Positions 55,152 through 64,000 of a stretch of 64,000 bases of DNA are shown piece by piece. A program made the position numbers and the translations under genes. This DNA comes from Nitrospirota bacterium. GTDB taxonomy: Bacteria > Nitrospirota > Thermodesulfovibrionia > SZUA-242. The stretch's first letter is position 1. Every line of letters begins with the position of its first letter. The DNA lies in assembly GCA_016212095.1 (NCBI GenBank), contig JACRHH010000015.1, positions 62,001 through 126,000 of the forward strand, read 5' to 3'. The notes under the pieces are model-generated. The model was given only the letters and a program-made list of their open reading frames with translations. It was not told the origin of the DNA and did not search any database.

Positions 55152-56258
55152 GTGAACGAGAATGAACCGCCAGGCAGCGTGACCGAACCAGCGGGCGACG
55201 ATCTTCTCCTCTACGCCGCCTTCCATGGCATCGCCGGACGGTCTCACGCCATGCTTTCGGTCTTCCGCAAGATTCAGGCATACGGCCCAACGGACGCGGC
55301 GGTGATCATCACCGGCGAAACCGGCAGCGGAAAAGAGCTTGTGGCCCGCGCCATCCACGAGGAGAGCGCAAGAAGCCGCGGGCCGTTTGTTGCCGTAAAC
55401 TGCACAGCCATCTCCGAGGAATTGCTGGAATCGGAACTCTTCGGCCACGAGCGCGGCTCGTTCACCGGCGCGCTGCGGAGCCACAAGGGGCGGTTCGAGC
55501 GCGCGGACGGCGGCACGCTGTTTCTGGATGAGATCGGCGACATGCCGGTGCGGACGCAGGCCAAGCTTCTGCGCGTGCTGGAGGAAAAGCAGATCGAGCG
55601 GGTTGGCGCGGAACGCCCCATCCGCGTGAACGTGCGGATTGTGGCGGCCACGAACGTTCCGCTTGAGCGCGAGGTTGCCTCCGGGCGTTTCCGGGCTGAT
55701 CTGTATCACAGGCTGTCGGTGCTGCGGATTCATGTTCCGCCGCTTCGCGAGCGCGGGCGCGACCTTGAGCTTCTCTCCGACATGTTTCTTGCCGAATTCC
55801 GTGAAAAGTACGGCAGAAAAGTCTCGCGGCTCTCGCCCGCCGCGCTTGAGCTACTCTACCGCTACGCATGGCCCGGCAACGTGCGCGAGCTTCGAAACGT
55901 GCTTGAGCGCGTCTTCATAGAAACACATGCCGGTCTGATCGGCGCGCGGGCGTTCGAGGAATGGGTGAACGAGCGCCAGAACCTTGTTCCGGGCGAATGG
56001 AACGTTGCCGATCTGGAATCGAGACGGGCGTCGCAAAGCCCGATAATCGTAAACAGCGGCGGCATTCCGCTTCTGGCAGCGCCCGGCGATCTGCCGAATG
56101 CGGGGCCGATCACCAAAAATATATTTGCCGAGGCATTCTTGGCATCAGGCGGAAACATCACTGCGGCGGCAAGGAAACTTGGCGTCCACAAGGCCACGCT
56201 CTACCGGCTGATGAAGCGTGAGGGAATTACGCGGGAGTCTTTGTCGGCAAGTCGTTGA
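55152..56258 (+). CDS. sigma-54 activator without receiver domain
   Basis: 368 residues. A short N-terminus leads into the AAA+ domain (ITGETGSGKELVARAIHEES), sigma-54 loop GSFTGA, Walker [14 protein letters not shown], arginine finger region, then a linker and Fis-type helix-turn-helix (GGNITAAARKLGVHKATLYRLMKREGI). With no sensor domain it may act like PspF, controlled by a partner protein. GTG start at 55152; no strong ribosome site. The 3' end overlaps the convergent LOG gene by 32 bp. Confidence 0.92.
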   Translation: MNENEPPGSVTEPAGDDLLLYAAFHGIAGRSHAMLSVFRKIQAYGPTDAAVIITGETGSGKELVARAIHEESARSRGPFVAVNCTAISEELLESELFGHERGSFTGALRSHKGRFERADGGTLFLDEIGDMPVRTQAKLLRVLEEKQIERVGAERPIRVNVRIVAATNVPLEREVASGRFRADLYHRLSVLRIHVPPLRERGRDLELLSDMFLAEFREKYGRKVSRLSPAALELLYRYAWPGNVRELRNVLERVFIETHAGLIGARAFEEWVNERQNLVPGEWNVADLESRRASQSPIIVNSGGIPLLAAPGDLPNAGPITKNIFAEAFLASGGNITAAARKLGVHKATLYRLMKREGITRESLSASR

Positions 56259-57276
56259 TTGCGTCGATCAGGCTTCTCAGGCTGCCGAAATCCTTGCGGT
56301 TGAAATCTAGAAGCAGACGCGGCATGGCGGCAAGCTCAGGCTCGTCGGCCTCTTCCGGCAGCGCGACTCCCTGACATACGCTTCCGCCTGGAACAAGTAT
56401 CGCGGCGAAACGGCGCGCAAGCTCTTCAACGCAGTTTTCCGCAAGCATTTCCGACATCCGGACAACCAGCTTTCCGTTAACGTATCGCATCCCCTGATAG
56501 CGGCGGTAAAAACGGGTGATAATGCCTGCGGCTTCGTTGACTGAATCGGCATGCCTGAAAAGCTGCATGTCCGGATCGCTGATATAACCATGTTCGAGAA
56601 GCTCATGCCGCAGGAACCCGATCCAGCGTTTCCAGTATGTTCCGCCCGGAACGTCCATCAGCACAAGCGGAATCGGATCGCGCTTGCCTGTCTGGATTAG
56701 CGTGAGCGTTTCCATCGCTTCATCGAGCGTGCCGAATCCTCCGGGAAAGAGGGCCACGGCGTGCGCCTCCTTCAGAAAGGCCACTTTCCGGTTGAAAAAG
56801 TATTTATACGTTACAAGGCGCGGATTGTTTTCGAAAACCGGATTGGCGTGCTGCTCAAACGGCAGGCGTATGTTGATGCCGAACGATCTGTCAGGCCCTG
56901 CGCCCTCGTTTGCCGCCTGCATGATGCCCGGCCCCGCGCCCGTGATAATCATGAATCCGGCGTCGGCAAGCACGCTGCCAAGCTCATGCGCCATCTTGTA
57001 GATCGGCTCGTTCGGCGCGGTTCGGGCCGAGCCGAAAACCGTCACCTTCCGGAAATGCCTGTACGGCCCAAACGCCTTCGAGGTGAACCGCATCTCCTTG
57101 AGCGAGGAGTTCATCAGCTTGATGTCGCCGCGCGATTCGCATTCCTGTCCGGCCTTGAGCGCCGTGATAAGCATCACGCGCACCATGTCGGCGTTGGAAA
57201 CATCAGCGGCCTGTTCGATGATCCGGTCGATTGCGTCGTCGATATCGCCGTTTGCACGGGTAAAGCGGAGTTCCAT
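56227..57276 (-). CDS. LOG family protein (TIGR00730-like)
   Basis: 349 residues: VTVFGSARTAPNEPIYKMAHELG...ITGAGPGIMQAANEGA and the PGGFGTLDEAMETLTLIQTGK motif of LOG nucleotide-5'-monophosphate phosphoribohydrolases (mis-named lysine decarboxylases). It has an extra N-terminal helical region (about 1-80) and a C-terminal 90-residue extension (YQGMRYVNGKLVVRMSEMLAENCVEELARRFA), longer than classic LOG. Monocistronic. Confidence 0.92.
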   Translation of the reverse strand: MELRFTRANGDIDDAIDRIIEQAADVSNADMVRVMLITALKAGQECESRGDIKLMNSSLKEMRFTSKAFGPYRHFRKVTVFGSARTAPNEPIYKMAHELGSVLADAGFMIITGAGPGIMQAANEGAGPDRSFGINIRLPFEQHANPVFENNPRLVTYKYFFNRKVAFLKEAHAVALFPGGFGTLDEAMETLTLIQTGKRDPIPLVLMDVPGGTYWKRWIGFLRHELLEHGYISDPDMQLFRHADSVNEAAGIITRFYRRYQGMRYVNGKLVVRMSEMLAENCVEELARRFAAILVPGGSVCQGVALPEEADEPELAAMPRLLLDFNRKDFGSLRSLIDAINDLPTKTPA

Positions 57277-57319
57277 TGCGGTTTGAATTATACGATATTA
57301 TTCAGGAAGATTCGTGCCC

Positions 57320-57348
57320 TTGACTCTAAGTTGCCGGCTTGCTATATT
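57320..57348 (+). promoter_or_regulatory. sigma-70-type promoter of the tetraheme cytochrome gene
   Basis: TTGACT - 17 nt - TATATT. Predicted start near 57355 would give a leader of about 205 nt before the TTG at 57562. The leader holds several inverted repeats (for example CCGCTT/AAGCGG at 57390-57418) and a perfect AAGGAGGTGA at 57441-57450 that is not followed by a usable start codon. Confidence 0.55.
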
Positions 57349-57561
57349 CTATCGCCTTATTAAGCCAATGAGCTTATTGTCGCTTTTCCGCTTTAGCCTT
57401 GTTGCCGGAGAAGCGGTTGCTGAAATCAGGCTGTTTTTGGAAGGAGGTGACGTAGGCAGTACGTTTCCGTAAACAGCGGGGATGCATTTCCCCTGTGGTT
57501 TTGCAGATATTCACTTGGCCGTTATGGCCGACAATGAACACAACGCAAGGAGGGCAATATC

Positions 57562-58194
57562 TTGATCAGGAAAATTCTCATGGCCGCTGCGGCGGTTCTA
57601 ACTTTCAGTTCCGTATCATTCGCGGCAGGCGCTCACGACGGGCTTGTCTGCACAGGTTGTCACGATATTCACTATGCAAAGGATTCATTCATATTCGCGG
57701 TCGCCGCCAACAAGGTGGCCACGTCTCCGTCAACGAAGAAGAATTACAGCGGCGTAACGGCTCTTTGCCTTGGCTGTCATGCCGATGCCGAGCACGGCGG
57801 CATGGGCATCAAGCCTATCTCCCAGCACACCACCCACCCGTTCGGCACGCCGCCAAATCCGAAGGTGGCCCGTGTTCCGCGCGCTCTTCTGAGGGACAGC
57901 AAGATGGACTGCGTGAGCTGTCATGATCCGCATCCTTCAAACCCGAACTATCGTTATCTGAGGACTGACACAAAGGGCGGAAGCGAAATGCAGTATTTCT
58001 GCGCCATGTGTCATCCGGCCAAGGCCGATGCCTCTGTTTCGAACCAGGCGATGAAGACGCTGAAGGTGTTCACGAGCATGGACGAGAGCAAGGGCCCGAC
58101 AACATCCACTGTTGGCGAGCTTACGTCCGCTCCCGATGCCGGCCCGGCTGAGACGGCTCCGGCGGCTGCTCCAGCGGCTGCTCCGAAGAAGTAA
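57562..58194 (+). CDS. tetraheme c-type cytochrome (exported)
   Basis: 210 residues from a TTG at 57562 placed 8 nt after AAGGAGGG. Signal peptide 1-21 (ending SFAA), four CXXCH motifs at 30-34 (CTGCH), 69-73 (CLGCH), 117-121 (CVSCH) and 147-151 (CAMCH), extra histidines for axial ligation (HDIH, HTTHPF, HDPH), doubled-CXXCH-like spacing. Ala/Pro-rich tail APAAAPAAAPKK. Periplasmic electron carrier, matching the other cytochrome genes at 47594-49163. Confidence 0.93.
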   Translation: MIRKILMAAAAVLTFSSVSFAAGAHDGLVCTGCHDIHYAKDSFIFAVAANKVATSPSTKKNYSGVTALCLGCHADAEHGGMGIKPISQHTTHPFGTPPNPKVARVPRALLRDSKMDCVSCHDPHPSNPNYRYLRTDTKGGSEMQYFCAMCHPAKADASVSNQAMKTLKVFTSMDESKGPTTSTVGELTSAPDAGPAETAPAAAPAAAPKK

Positions 58195-58204
58195 TTTGTC
58201 TCTC

Positions 58205-58233
58205 GCAGGGGCGACCCGTCGGGTCGCCCCTGC
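58205..58233. terminator. strong stem-loop after the tetraheme cytochrome gene
   Basis: Perfect 13-bp stem (58205-58217 with 58221-58233, beginning GCAGGGGCGACCC) and 3-nt loop, 10 bp past the stop. No T run. Such GGGGCGACCC palindromes are widespread intergenic repeats in many bacteria. Confidence 0.7.
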
Positions 58234-58259
58234 ATCATGTCTGCCGGATTAAACGTTAA

Positions 58260-58291
58260 AAAGGGCTTGTCCGTCACCGGACAAGCCCTTT
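58260..58291 (-). terminator. rho-independent terminator of rpmB
   Basis: 14-bp perfect stem (AAAGGGCTTGTCCG and complement) with a 4-nt loop; on the minus strand five T follow. 48 bp past the rpmB stop. Confidence 0.88.
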
Positions 58292-58338
58292 AACATGTTG
58301 GCCTTTTTAACGTGTTAATTTTGTGCGTCAGCCCGGAA

Positions 58339-58530
58339 TCAGGCCTTCACAACCATCCCCGAACGAATGCAGCGTGTGCATGAGTGGATTTTCCTTGTGC
58401 TTTTTCCGTTGCCGGATGCAACCCTGACACTCTGCAGGTTGGGCATGAATACCCTCTTGGTTTTGTTGTTAGCATGGCTGACGTTGTTGCCGACCATCTT
58501 TTTCTTGCCGCAAAATTCGCATACTGCCAT
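58339..58530 (-). CDS. rpmB: 50S ribosomal protein L28 (zinc-binding form)
   Basis: 63 residues: [37 protein letters not shown]...[22 protein letters not shown] and CTRC make the C+ zinc-ribbon form. ATG at 58530 follows AGGAGG; the open frame upstream is not used. Transcribed alone, divergent from ylxR-infB. Confidence 0.97.
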   Translation of the reverse strand: MAVCEFCGKKKMVGNNVSHANNKTKRVFMPNLQSVRVASGNGKSTRKIHSCTRCIRSGMVVKA

Positions 58531-58622
58531 TACCGATAATCCTCCTTGAACGCCGCCAAATAAAAAAACCGCCATGGCGGCCGTCGTTGATATTCAAAGG
58601 CCATTATGATAACATTACTAAA

Positions 58623-58937
58623 TTGCTTTTACAAGAGCCTGTAAGAACCTGCATCGGCTGCGGGATAAAGCGTAAAAAGAGCGAACTGTTAAGGATTACG
58701 CTTTCCGGCGGCGGCATCGAGTTTGATCCGCGTATGCGTCTGCCGGGGCGCGGTGCTTACGTCTGCCCCGATCAAGAATGTCTCACGAAAGGGATAGGTG
58801 TCAGGCCGCTCAGCCGTTCTTTCAGGCGGAAGATTGGCGCGGACGCCGTATCGGCGCTTGCCGAATCGGTAGCCGAATCCGGAAATACCGGCGAGATTAT
58901 ATCTCATGCTATTAATAAGGAAAGACAGAGGACTTGA
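58623..58937 (+). CDS. ylxR: YlxR (DUF448) RNA-binding protein
   Basis: 104 residues from a TTG at 58623 (an earlier TTG at 58587 gives 116). Family core [21 protein letters not shown], then [17 protein letters not shown]. Usually sits between nusA and infB; here nusA is not upstream. Stop overlaps the infB start region (infB ATG at 58937). Start uncertain because no clear ribosome site is seen. Confidence 0.88.
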   Translation: MLLQEPVRTCIGCGIKRKKSELLRITLSGGGIEFDPRMRLPGRGAYVCPDQECLTKGIGVRPLSRSFRRKIGADAVSALAESVAESGNTGEIISHAINKERQRT

Positions 58938-61732
58938 TGGCGAATATACGGGTACATGAACTGGCGAAAAGGCTGGGGATAGACAACAAGAGCATTCTCG
59001 ATGCCCTGAGCAAGATCGGCGTAACCGGAAAATCGCATTCATCAGCTCTGGACGATCATGTGGTAGTAAAGATCAAGCGGGTATTGCTCGGCTATGATGT
59101 GGAGCCGGAACCGCCTCCAGCCCCTGCCGGACGCAGGAAGTCGAAGACAACCGTTGAACCCGAGGCTGAAGCCACGGAAATTCCAGTTCATGAGGAACCG
59201 GCATTGTCCACTGTCGAGCAGACAGTTGAAACCGTTGCAGCCGGAATTCCGCAGGCCGGATCAGGTGAACTTCCGGTTGAGAAGCCATCCACCGAAATAA
59301 TTGCCGCTGAACCGGCAGCCAAAGCGGTTTCCGTTGAAGAAAGTCATGCGGAGCCGTCGCCTGTCGCGAAGCCGGAACCGGTTGCGCCTTCCGCGCCGGA
59401 ACCGGTTGCCGAGCCTCCAAAGCCGGTCAAGAAAGCCCCAAGAAAGGTTGTGCTGAATCTCGCTGACATGCAGGCTGCCGCGCGTATGCAGGCGAAGATC
59501 CCGACACGTATCGAGGATCTGCCGAAAATAACCGAGACACTCAATGCCGTGGCAACACCACAGGCTGTCTCCGGACGCGTTCAGGAATCTGCGGGCCAGG
59601 CTGAAAACGTTCCCAGGGGAGCCCTGCCCGGCAAGAAAAAACCGAAAAAGGTATTTGCCGAAACCGCCGCTCCCGATGCCGAAAAACTTCCTGAAGAGCT
59701 TCAGGTCGAGAAAATCCCCGACAAATTCGCAAAGGAGCTTTCAACCGACAAATTGCAGAAGTTCAAGGGCAAGGCGTTCGAGTCGCTACAGAGGGTTGAG
59801 GCAACGAGGGCATGGACGCCGGCTGCGCCGGCTGCCGTTCGCGGCACACCTCCCCCGCGCGGAGGCGCAGGAGGGAAAAGGCCGTTTGTCAAGGGCCGGA
59901 AGCCGTTTGTGCCGCAGCAGCAGCCGGGCCGGTTCGACAAGCGCCAGGCTCCGCCTCCAATCACCGCGCCGCGCAGGAAAGACCTGAAGTTTTTCGAAGG
60001 CACGACTGTCAAGGACTTCGCCGCGCTGATCGGCCAGAAAGTTAACGATGTCATCAAGAAGCTGATGGAGCTTGGCCAGATGGCAACGCTCAATCAGCCC
60101 ATAGATACGGATGCCGCCATGCTGTTGGCCGATGCCTTCGGCGTGGGCATCGAGGTGGCGTCGGTCGATACTGAAGAGTCGATTCTTGCCGAAATAAGGG
60201 ACGACGCCGAAGCGCTTCGTCCGCGTCCGCCGGTTGTAACCGTTATGGGGCATGTCGATCACGGCAAGACTTCGCTTCTCGACGTCATTCGGAAAACACG
60301 GGTTACCGAGGGCGAGGCGGGCGGAATAACCCAGCATATCGGCGCGTACAAGGTGCGCCTGAACGACCGGGACATAACATTTCTCGATACGCCGGGTCAT
60401 GCCGCGTTCACGGCCATGCGCGCTCGCGGCGCCAAGGTTACTGACGTGGTCATACTGGTTGTCGCGGCTGACGACGGCGTCATGCCGCAGACCGCAGAGG
60501 CTTACAACCACTGCAAGGCGGCCAATGTGCCGATTGTGGTTGCGATAAACAAGATCGACAAGCCCGACGCCAATCTCGACCGTGTGAAGACGGAGCTTGC
60601 CGAGCTTGGGCTTGTGTCCGAGGAATGGGGCGGCCAGACCGTTTACTGCGAGGTTTCGGCCAAGAAGAACATCGGCATCGAGCATCTGCTTGAGATGGTG
60701 CTTCTGCAGGCCGATATTCTGGAACTCAAGGCCAATCCCGAACGGCTTGCCTACGGCACGGTTGTTGAAGCGCGGCTCGACAGGGGACGCGGCCCTGTTG
60801 CCACGATACTCGTCCAGAACGGCACGCTCCGTTCCGGCGATGTAATCCTTTCCGGCACTCTCTTTGGAAAGGTTCGGACTCTGAGCGACGACACCGGCAG
60901 ATTGATCGACAAGGCCGGGCCGTCTGTTCCGGTTGAGGTTGTCGGACTCTCCGGCGTGCCGAGCGCTGGCGATACGTTCGTTGTTCTTGAGGACGAACGC
61001 AAGGCCCGGCAGATAGCGATGCTCCGCGAGGAGAAACAGCGGGTGAGGGATATCGCCCACAGGCCGAAGCTTTCACTGGACGATCTGTACAAGAAGATTC
61101 AGGAAGGCGAGGTTCGCGAGTTGAACATCGTCCTGAAAACGGATGTTCAGGGCTCGGTCGAGGCTCTGCGCGATTCGCTTCACAAGATCACCCACGCCGA
61201 GGTGAAGGTGAGGGTCATTCACGCCTCAGCAGGCGGAATCACCGAAAGCGACATCATGCTTGCAAAGGCTTCGAACGCCATTGTCATAGGCTTCAACGTG
61301 AGGCCGGAGCCGAAGGCGCATCAGCTTGCCGAGCGCGACGGCGTGGACATCCGCCTGTACACCATCATCTATCAGGCTGTTGAGGAAGTGAAGCAGGCGA
61401 TGGAGGGCATGTTGGCCCCCACAATCACCGAAACCATTCTTGGCCGCGCAGAGGTGCGCCAGACCTTCATGGTTTCGCGTATCGGAACCATCGCGGGTTC
61501 GTATGTGCTGGACGGCGTGATAAGCAGGAAATGCACCGGAATCCGCGTGATACGCGACAACGTTGTGGTCTATCAGGGACGTCTGGGCTCGCTCAAGCGA
61601 TTCAAGGAAGACACGAAGGAAGTTGCCGCAGGCTACGAGTGCGGCATCACCATCGACAACTTCAACGACATAAAGGTGGGCGACATTCTGGAAGACTACT
61701 CGGTCGAGTCGGTGGCGACGAAGCTGGAATAG
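58937..61732 (+). CDS. infB: translation initiation factor IF-2
   Basis: 931 residues. N-terminal IF2N helix ([26 protein letters not shown]), long Pro/Glu/Ala/Val linker (about 55-340), second IF2N ([25 protein letters not shown]), GTPase domain with [21 protein letters not shown], and domains II-IV to the C-terminus. ATG at 58937; a TTG 3 nt earlier is the alternative. Followed by a DUF503 gene as in Gram-positives. Confidence 0.98.
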   Translation: MANIRVHELAKRLGIDNKSILDALSKIGVTGKSHSSALDDHVVVKIKRVLLGYDVEPEPPPAPAGRRKSKTTVEPEAEATEIPVHEEPALSTVEQTVETVAAGIPQAGSGELPVEKPSTEIIAAEPAAKAVSVEESHAEPSPVAKPEPVAPSAPEPVAEPPKPVKKAPRKVVLNLADMQAAARMQAKIPTRIEDLPKITETLNAVATPQAVSGRVQESAGQAENVPRGALPGKKKPKKVFAETAAPDAEKLPEELQVEKIPDKFAKELSTDKLQKFKGKAFESLQRVEATRAWTPAAPAAVRGTPPPRGGAGGKRPFVKGRKPFVPQQQPGRFDKRQAPPPITAPRRKDLKFFEGTTVKDFAALIGQKVNDVIKKLMELGQMATLNQPIDTDAAMLLADAFGVGIEVASVDTEESILAEIRDDAEALRPRPPVVTVMGHVDHGKTSLLDVIRKTRVTEGEAGGITQHIGAYKVRLNDRDITFLDTPGHAAFTAMRARGAKVTDVVILVVAADDGVMPQTAEAYNHCKAANVPIVVAINKIDKPDANLDRVKTELAELGLVSEEWGGQTVYCEVSAKKNIGIEHLLEMVLLQADILELKANPERLAYGTVVEARLDRGRGPVATILVQNGTLRSGDVILSGTLFGKVRTLSDDTGRLIDKAGPSVPVEVVGLSGVPSAGDTFVVLEDERKARQIAMLREEKQRVRDIAHRPKLSLDDLYKKIQEGEVRELNIVLKTDVQGSVEALRDSLHKITHAEVKVRVIHASAGGITESDIMLAKASNAIVIGFNVRPEPKAHQLAERDGVDIRLYTIIYQAVEEVKQAMEGMLAPTITETILGRAEVRQTFMVSRIGTIAGSYVLDGVISRKCTGIRVIRDNVVVYQGRLGSLKRFKEDTKEVAAGYECGITIDNFNDIKVGDILEDYSVESVATKLE

Positions 61733-61765
61733 ACTGTTGCCGCCCGTCGCTCCGCATAATGGAAC

Positions 61766-62047
61766 ATGGTTGTCGGGCTTCTGACATTCGACATCCATAT
61801 TCCTGAGTCGGGCTCGCTCAAGTCGAAGCGCTTCGTGCTGAAGAGCCTGAAAGACCGTGCGCATAACCGCTTCAATGTGTCGATAGCCGAGGTTGGCGAC
61901 AACGATCTTTGGCAGAGAAGCGCGATGGCTGCGGCTGTGGTGGCGAACGATTCCGCTCATGCGCACGCCGTGCTGGAAAACGTGATTTCGCTTGTCAGGG
62001 GCATTCACGATGTTGAACTGCTCGATTACCGCATTGAGATGCTATAG
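61766..62047 (+). CDS. DUF503 (YlxP-like) protein
   Basis: 93 residues: MVVGLLTFDIHIPESGSLKSKRFVLKSLKDRAHNRFNVSIAEVGDNDLWQRSAMAAAVVANDS, the DUF503 signature. Found in the infB-rbfA neighbourhood of many bacteria; suspected RNA-binding role in ribosome assembly. rbfA and truB are not in the window. Confidence 0.93.
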   Translation: MVVGLLTFDIHIPESGSLKSKRFVLKSLKDRAHNRFNVSIAEVGDNDLWQRSAMAAAVVANDSAHAHAVLENVISLVRGIHDVELLDYRIEML

Positions 62048-62077
62048 CATCGGGACATTCAGATATCGGAGGGTAGT

Positions 62078-62986
62078 ATGGGGATGCTGGTTGTTGGTTC
62101 GGTTGCGTTCGATTCGGTCGAAACGCCGTTTGGAAAGGTTGATGATGTTCTTGGCGGCTCGGCCACGTATTTCTCGACGTCTGCCAGCTATTTCACGAAT
62201 GTTGCTCTTGTCGCGGTGATCGGCGAGGATTTTCCGGAAAAACATATAACTTTTCTAAAAAGCCGCAATATCGACGTTTCAGGCCTTGAGCGCGCATCCG
62301 GAAACACATTCCGCTGGAAGGGCCGCTATACCTACGAGCTTAACGAGGCCCACACACTCGAAACCCACCTTAATGTTTTTCAGTCGTTCAAGCCGGTGCT
62401 GCCTGAAAGTCATCGCGATTACGAAGTTGTGTTCCTTGCCAACATCGACCCAGACCTTCAGCGCGAAGTGCTTGCACAGGTGAAGAAGCCGAAGCTTGTG
62501 GCCTGCGACACGATGAACTTCTGGATTCAGGGCAAGCGCGATTCTCTCGTCGAAACGCTTGAACTCGTTGATATTCTTATCATAAACGACGGCGAGGCGC
62601 GCCAGCTTTCGGGCGAGCCGAATCTGGTCAAGGCAGCGGCGAAAATCCGCGCAATGGGGCCGAAAACACTGATAATCAAGCGCGGCGAATACGGCGCGCT
62701 TCTGTTTACCAACGACGGCGTCTTTGCCGCTCCTGCGTATCCGCTGGAGAAGGTTTTCGATCCGACCGGCGCCGGCGACACCTTCGCAGGCGGCTTCATG
62801 GGCTATCTGGCAAACACGATGAACTTCGACGACGCGAGCATCCGCAAGGCGATAATCTTCGGAAGCGTCATGGCCTCGTTCAATGTGGAGGATTTCTCGC
62901 TGAACCGCTTGAAAAGCCTCGACTATTCTGAGATCGAAGACCGTTACCGCGAGTTCCGGCGGCTTACACATTTCGACGATATCTAG
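62078..62986 (+). CDS. PfkB family sugar/nucleoside kinase
   Basis: 302 residues, ribokinase fold: MGMLVVGSVAFDSVETPFGKVDDVLGGSATYFSTSASYFT, FLKSRNIDVSGLERASGNTFRWKGRYTYEL, DILIINDGEARQLSG, and the catalytic DPTGAGDTFAGGFMGYL (anion hole and base Asp). Substrate not predictable. ATG after CGGAGGGTAGT. Precedes yqgE by 6 bp. Confidence 0.93.
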   Translation: MGMLVVGSVAFDSVETPFGKVDDVLGGSATYFSTSASYFTNVALVAVIGEDFPEKHITFLKSRNIDVSGLERASGNTFRWKGRYTYELNEAHTLETHLNVFQSFKPVLPESHRDYEVVFLANIDPDLQREVLAQVKKPKLVACDTMNFWIQGKRDSLVETLELVDILIINDGEARQLSGEPNLVKAAAKIRAMGPKTLIIKRGEYGALLFTNDGVFAAPAYPLEKVFDPTGAGDTFAGGFMGYLANTMNFDDASIRKAIIFGSVMASFNVEDFSLNRLKSLDYSEIEDRYREFRRLTHFDDI

Positions 62987-62992
62987 CTGTTC

Positions 62993-63544
62993 ATGGATTC
63001 GCTGAAAGGGTCTTTCGTTGTTGCCATGCCTCAAATGGCAGACCCGCGTTTCAAGCAGACCGTGGTGCTGGTTTGCGAGCATAACAAGGACGGCGCGCTT
63101 GGGATAATCGTGAACAAGCCGATGGACGGCATCCGCTTCGACGACATCTGCAGGCAACTGAATATTGCAACGCCGAAAAAAACGCCTCCAGTCTACTACG
63201 GAGGGCCGGTTGCTTCGGAGCGCGGATTCATCATACATAACGGCAACTGCCCGAACGGCGATGAATCGCTGAAGGTTACGGATTCGCTCTGTCTTTCGGC
63301 AAGCCAGTTGCTGCTTGAAAGCATCGGCAACGGGCGCGGGCCGGAAAAATTTCTTTTCGCGCTGGGCTATTCCGGCTGGGGCGCCGGACAACTCGAACGC
63401 GAAATAGCCGATGACGGCTGGCTTATTGTTCCCGCCGACGCGCGCATAATCTTTGAAACATCAGATGCCCGCAAATGGAAGGCATCCGCCGGATTGTTCG
63501 GCATAGACATTGCACTGATCGGCGGGAAGTCGGGAAACGCGTAG
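62993..63544 (+). CDS. YqgE/AlgH family protein
   Basis: 183 residues: MDSLKGSFVVAMPQMADPRFKQTVVLVCEHNKDGALGIIVNKPMDGIRFDDI, YYGGPVASERGFIIH, LFALGYSGWGAGQLEREIADDGWLI, all hallmark segments. Function not biochemically defined; AlgH is a proposed regulator. Convergent with proB. Confidence 0.96.
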   Translation: MDSLKGSFVVAMPQMADPRFKQTVVLVCEHNKDGALGIIVNKPMDGIRFDDICRQLNIATPKKTPPVYYGGPVASERGFIIHNGNCPNGDESLKVTDSLCLSASQLLLESIGNGRGPEKFLFALGYSGWGAGQLEREIADDGWLIVPADARIIFETSDARKWKASAGLFGIDIALIGGKSGNA

Positions 63545-63616
63545 GGGTTGGGATGGGTTGTTAACAGTTTGATCTGGAAATGGAATTAGCACATAGCGTT
63601 TATCAGTCGCCCGCCG

Positions 63617-64000
63617 CTACCCCTCCACCAACACCAGATTATCGCGGTGGATCACCTCGTCGGAATACTTGTAGCCCAGCCTCGCCTCGATCTCGGAGGT
63701 TTTCCGCCCCATTATGCCGGAGATGTCCTGCGCCGAGTAGTTCACCAGCCCCTTTGCTATGAGCCGCCCGCGCGGATCGCGGCATTCGACCGCGTCGCCC
63801 TCGCCGAAATCGCCGTCAACGGCGGCGATGCCTGAGGGGAGCAGGCTCTTTTTCAATATCGCCCTGGCTGCGCCATCGTCAAGGTGAAGCACGCCCTTGC
63901 ACCGAACGCCGTAGGCTATCCAGCCCTTGCGCGATGAAAGCCGGGAATCCGGCGGCGGCTCGAATACTGTTCCGCGTGAGAAACCTATGGCAACTTCCTT
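63617..64000 (-). CDS. proB: glutamate 5-kinase, C-terminal PUA domain (partial)
   Basis: The frame is open to the window edge, so only the last 127 codons are seen. It reads KEVAIGFSRGTVFEPPPDSR, then LSSRKGWIAYGVRCKGVLHLDDGAARAI, then a PUA domain (KSLLPSGIAAVDGDFGEGDAVECRDPRGRLIAKGLVNYSAQDI) ending DEVIHRDNLVLVEG. This is the C-terminus of ProB, first enzyme of proline synthesis. Confidence 0.93.
   Translation of the reverse strand, partial: KEVAIGFSRGTVFEPPPDSRLSSRKGWIAYGVRCKGVLHLDDGAARAILKKSLLPSGIAAVDGDFGEGDAVECRDPRGRLIAKGLVNYSAQDISGIMGRKTSEIEARLGYKYSDEVIHRDNLVLVEG

Noticed and set aside
59786-61060. 424-codon minus-strand open frame opposite infB
   Set aside because: Antisense to conserved IF-2 GTPase domain; no ribosome site or family pattern.

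Overview
The window is dense, ordinary-looking bacterial chromosome of roughly 57 percent G+C by eye. The encoded cell has a Gram-negative envelope: exosortase and PEP-CTERM proteins, several lipoproteins, and an outer-membrane barrel fused to a c-type cytochrome. It uses sigma-54 (three NtrC-type activators and two good sigma-54 promoters), type IV pili, MglA/roadblock signalling and c-type cytochromes. This fits an anaerobic or microaerophilic environmental bacterium such as a member of the Nitrospirota or the former Deltaproteobacteria. I cannot fix the phylum from sequence alone. No rRNA, tRNA, CRISPR array, insertion sequence or prophage was found.

Layout. 1-7072: housekeeping genes (partial argS, small coiled-coil membrane protein, tgt, CDF transporter, then clpS-clpA-aat on the minus strand). 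7189-16997: a PEP-CTERM/exosortase locus (exosortase, EpsI-like protein, PrsK kinase, PrsR sigma-54 regulator, two PEP-CTERM substrates with sigma-54 promoters, a TIGR03790-type protein). 17017-19868: accessory region with an MNT/HEPN pair, two tandem-repeat proteins of unknown function and a DUF4160/DUF2442 pair; a first DUF4160/DUF2442 pair lies at 12262-12721. 19936-25701: ppdK and glyQS. 25835-29940: DsrE-like and TusA-like proteins, a TlpA-like thioredoxin and modABC. 30176-37135: an NAD-linked iron-sulfur oxidoreductase operon whose first two genes carry response-regulator receiver domains (REC-GcvH-like, REC-NuoE, HndB-like, NuoF/HndC-like, NuoG/FdhA-like, DRTGG). 37221-44495: small membrane proteins, an MshEN-PilT fusion ATPase, two lipoproteins, hypF, roadblock and MglA. 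44683-47530: rpsB-tsf-pyrH-frr. 47594-51404: a minus-strand set of chemoreceptor, cytochrome-porin and monoheme cytochrome c. 51537-56258: lipoprotein, two sigma-54 activators and, between them, two toxin-antitoxin modules. 56227-64000: LOG protein, tetraheme cytochrome, rpmB, ylxR-infB-DUF503, PfkB kinase, YqgE and partial proB.

How parts work together. PrsK/PrsR probably drive the two PEP-CTERM genes: both have -24/-12 promoters and share a conserved upstream element at the same distance, and the exosortase then processes the products. The modABC genes directly precede the oxidoreductase operon that ends in a molybdopterin-type subunit. Its receiver-domain fusions are the most unusual architecture in the window and suggest direct phospho-control of an NAD-dependent electron-transfer complex. 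The chemoreceptor/cytochrome-porin/cytochrome c set and the tetraheme cytochrome suggest extracellular or outer-membrane electron transfer coupled to taxis.
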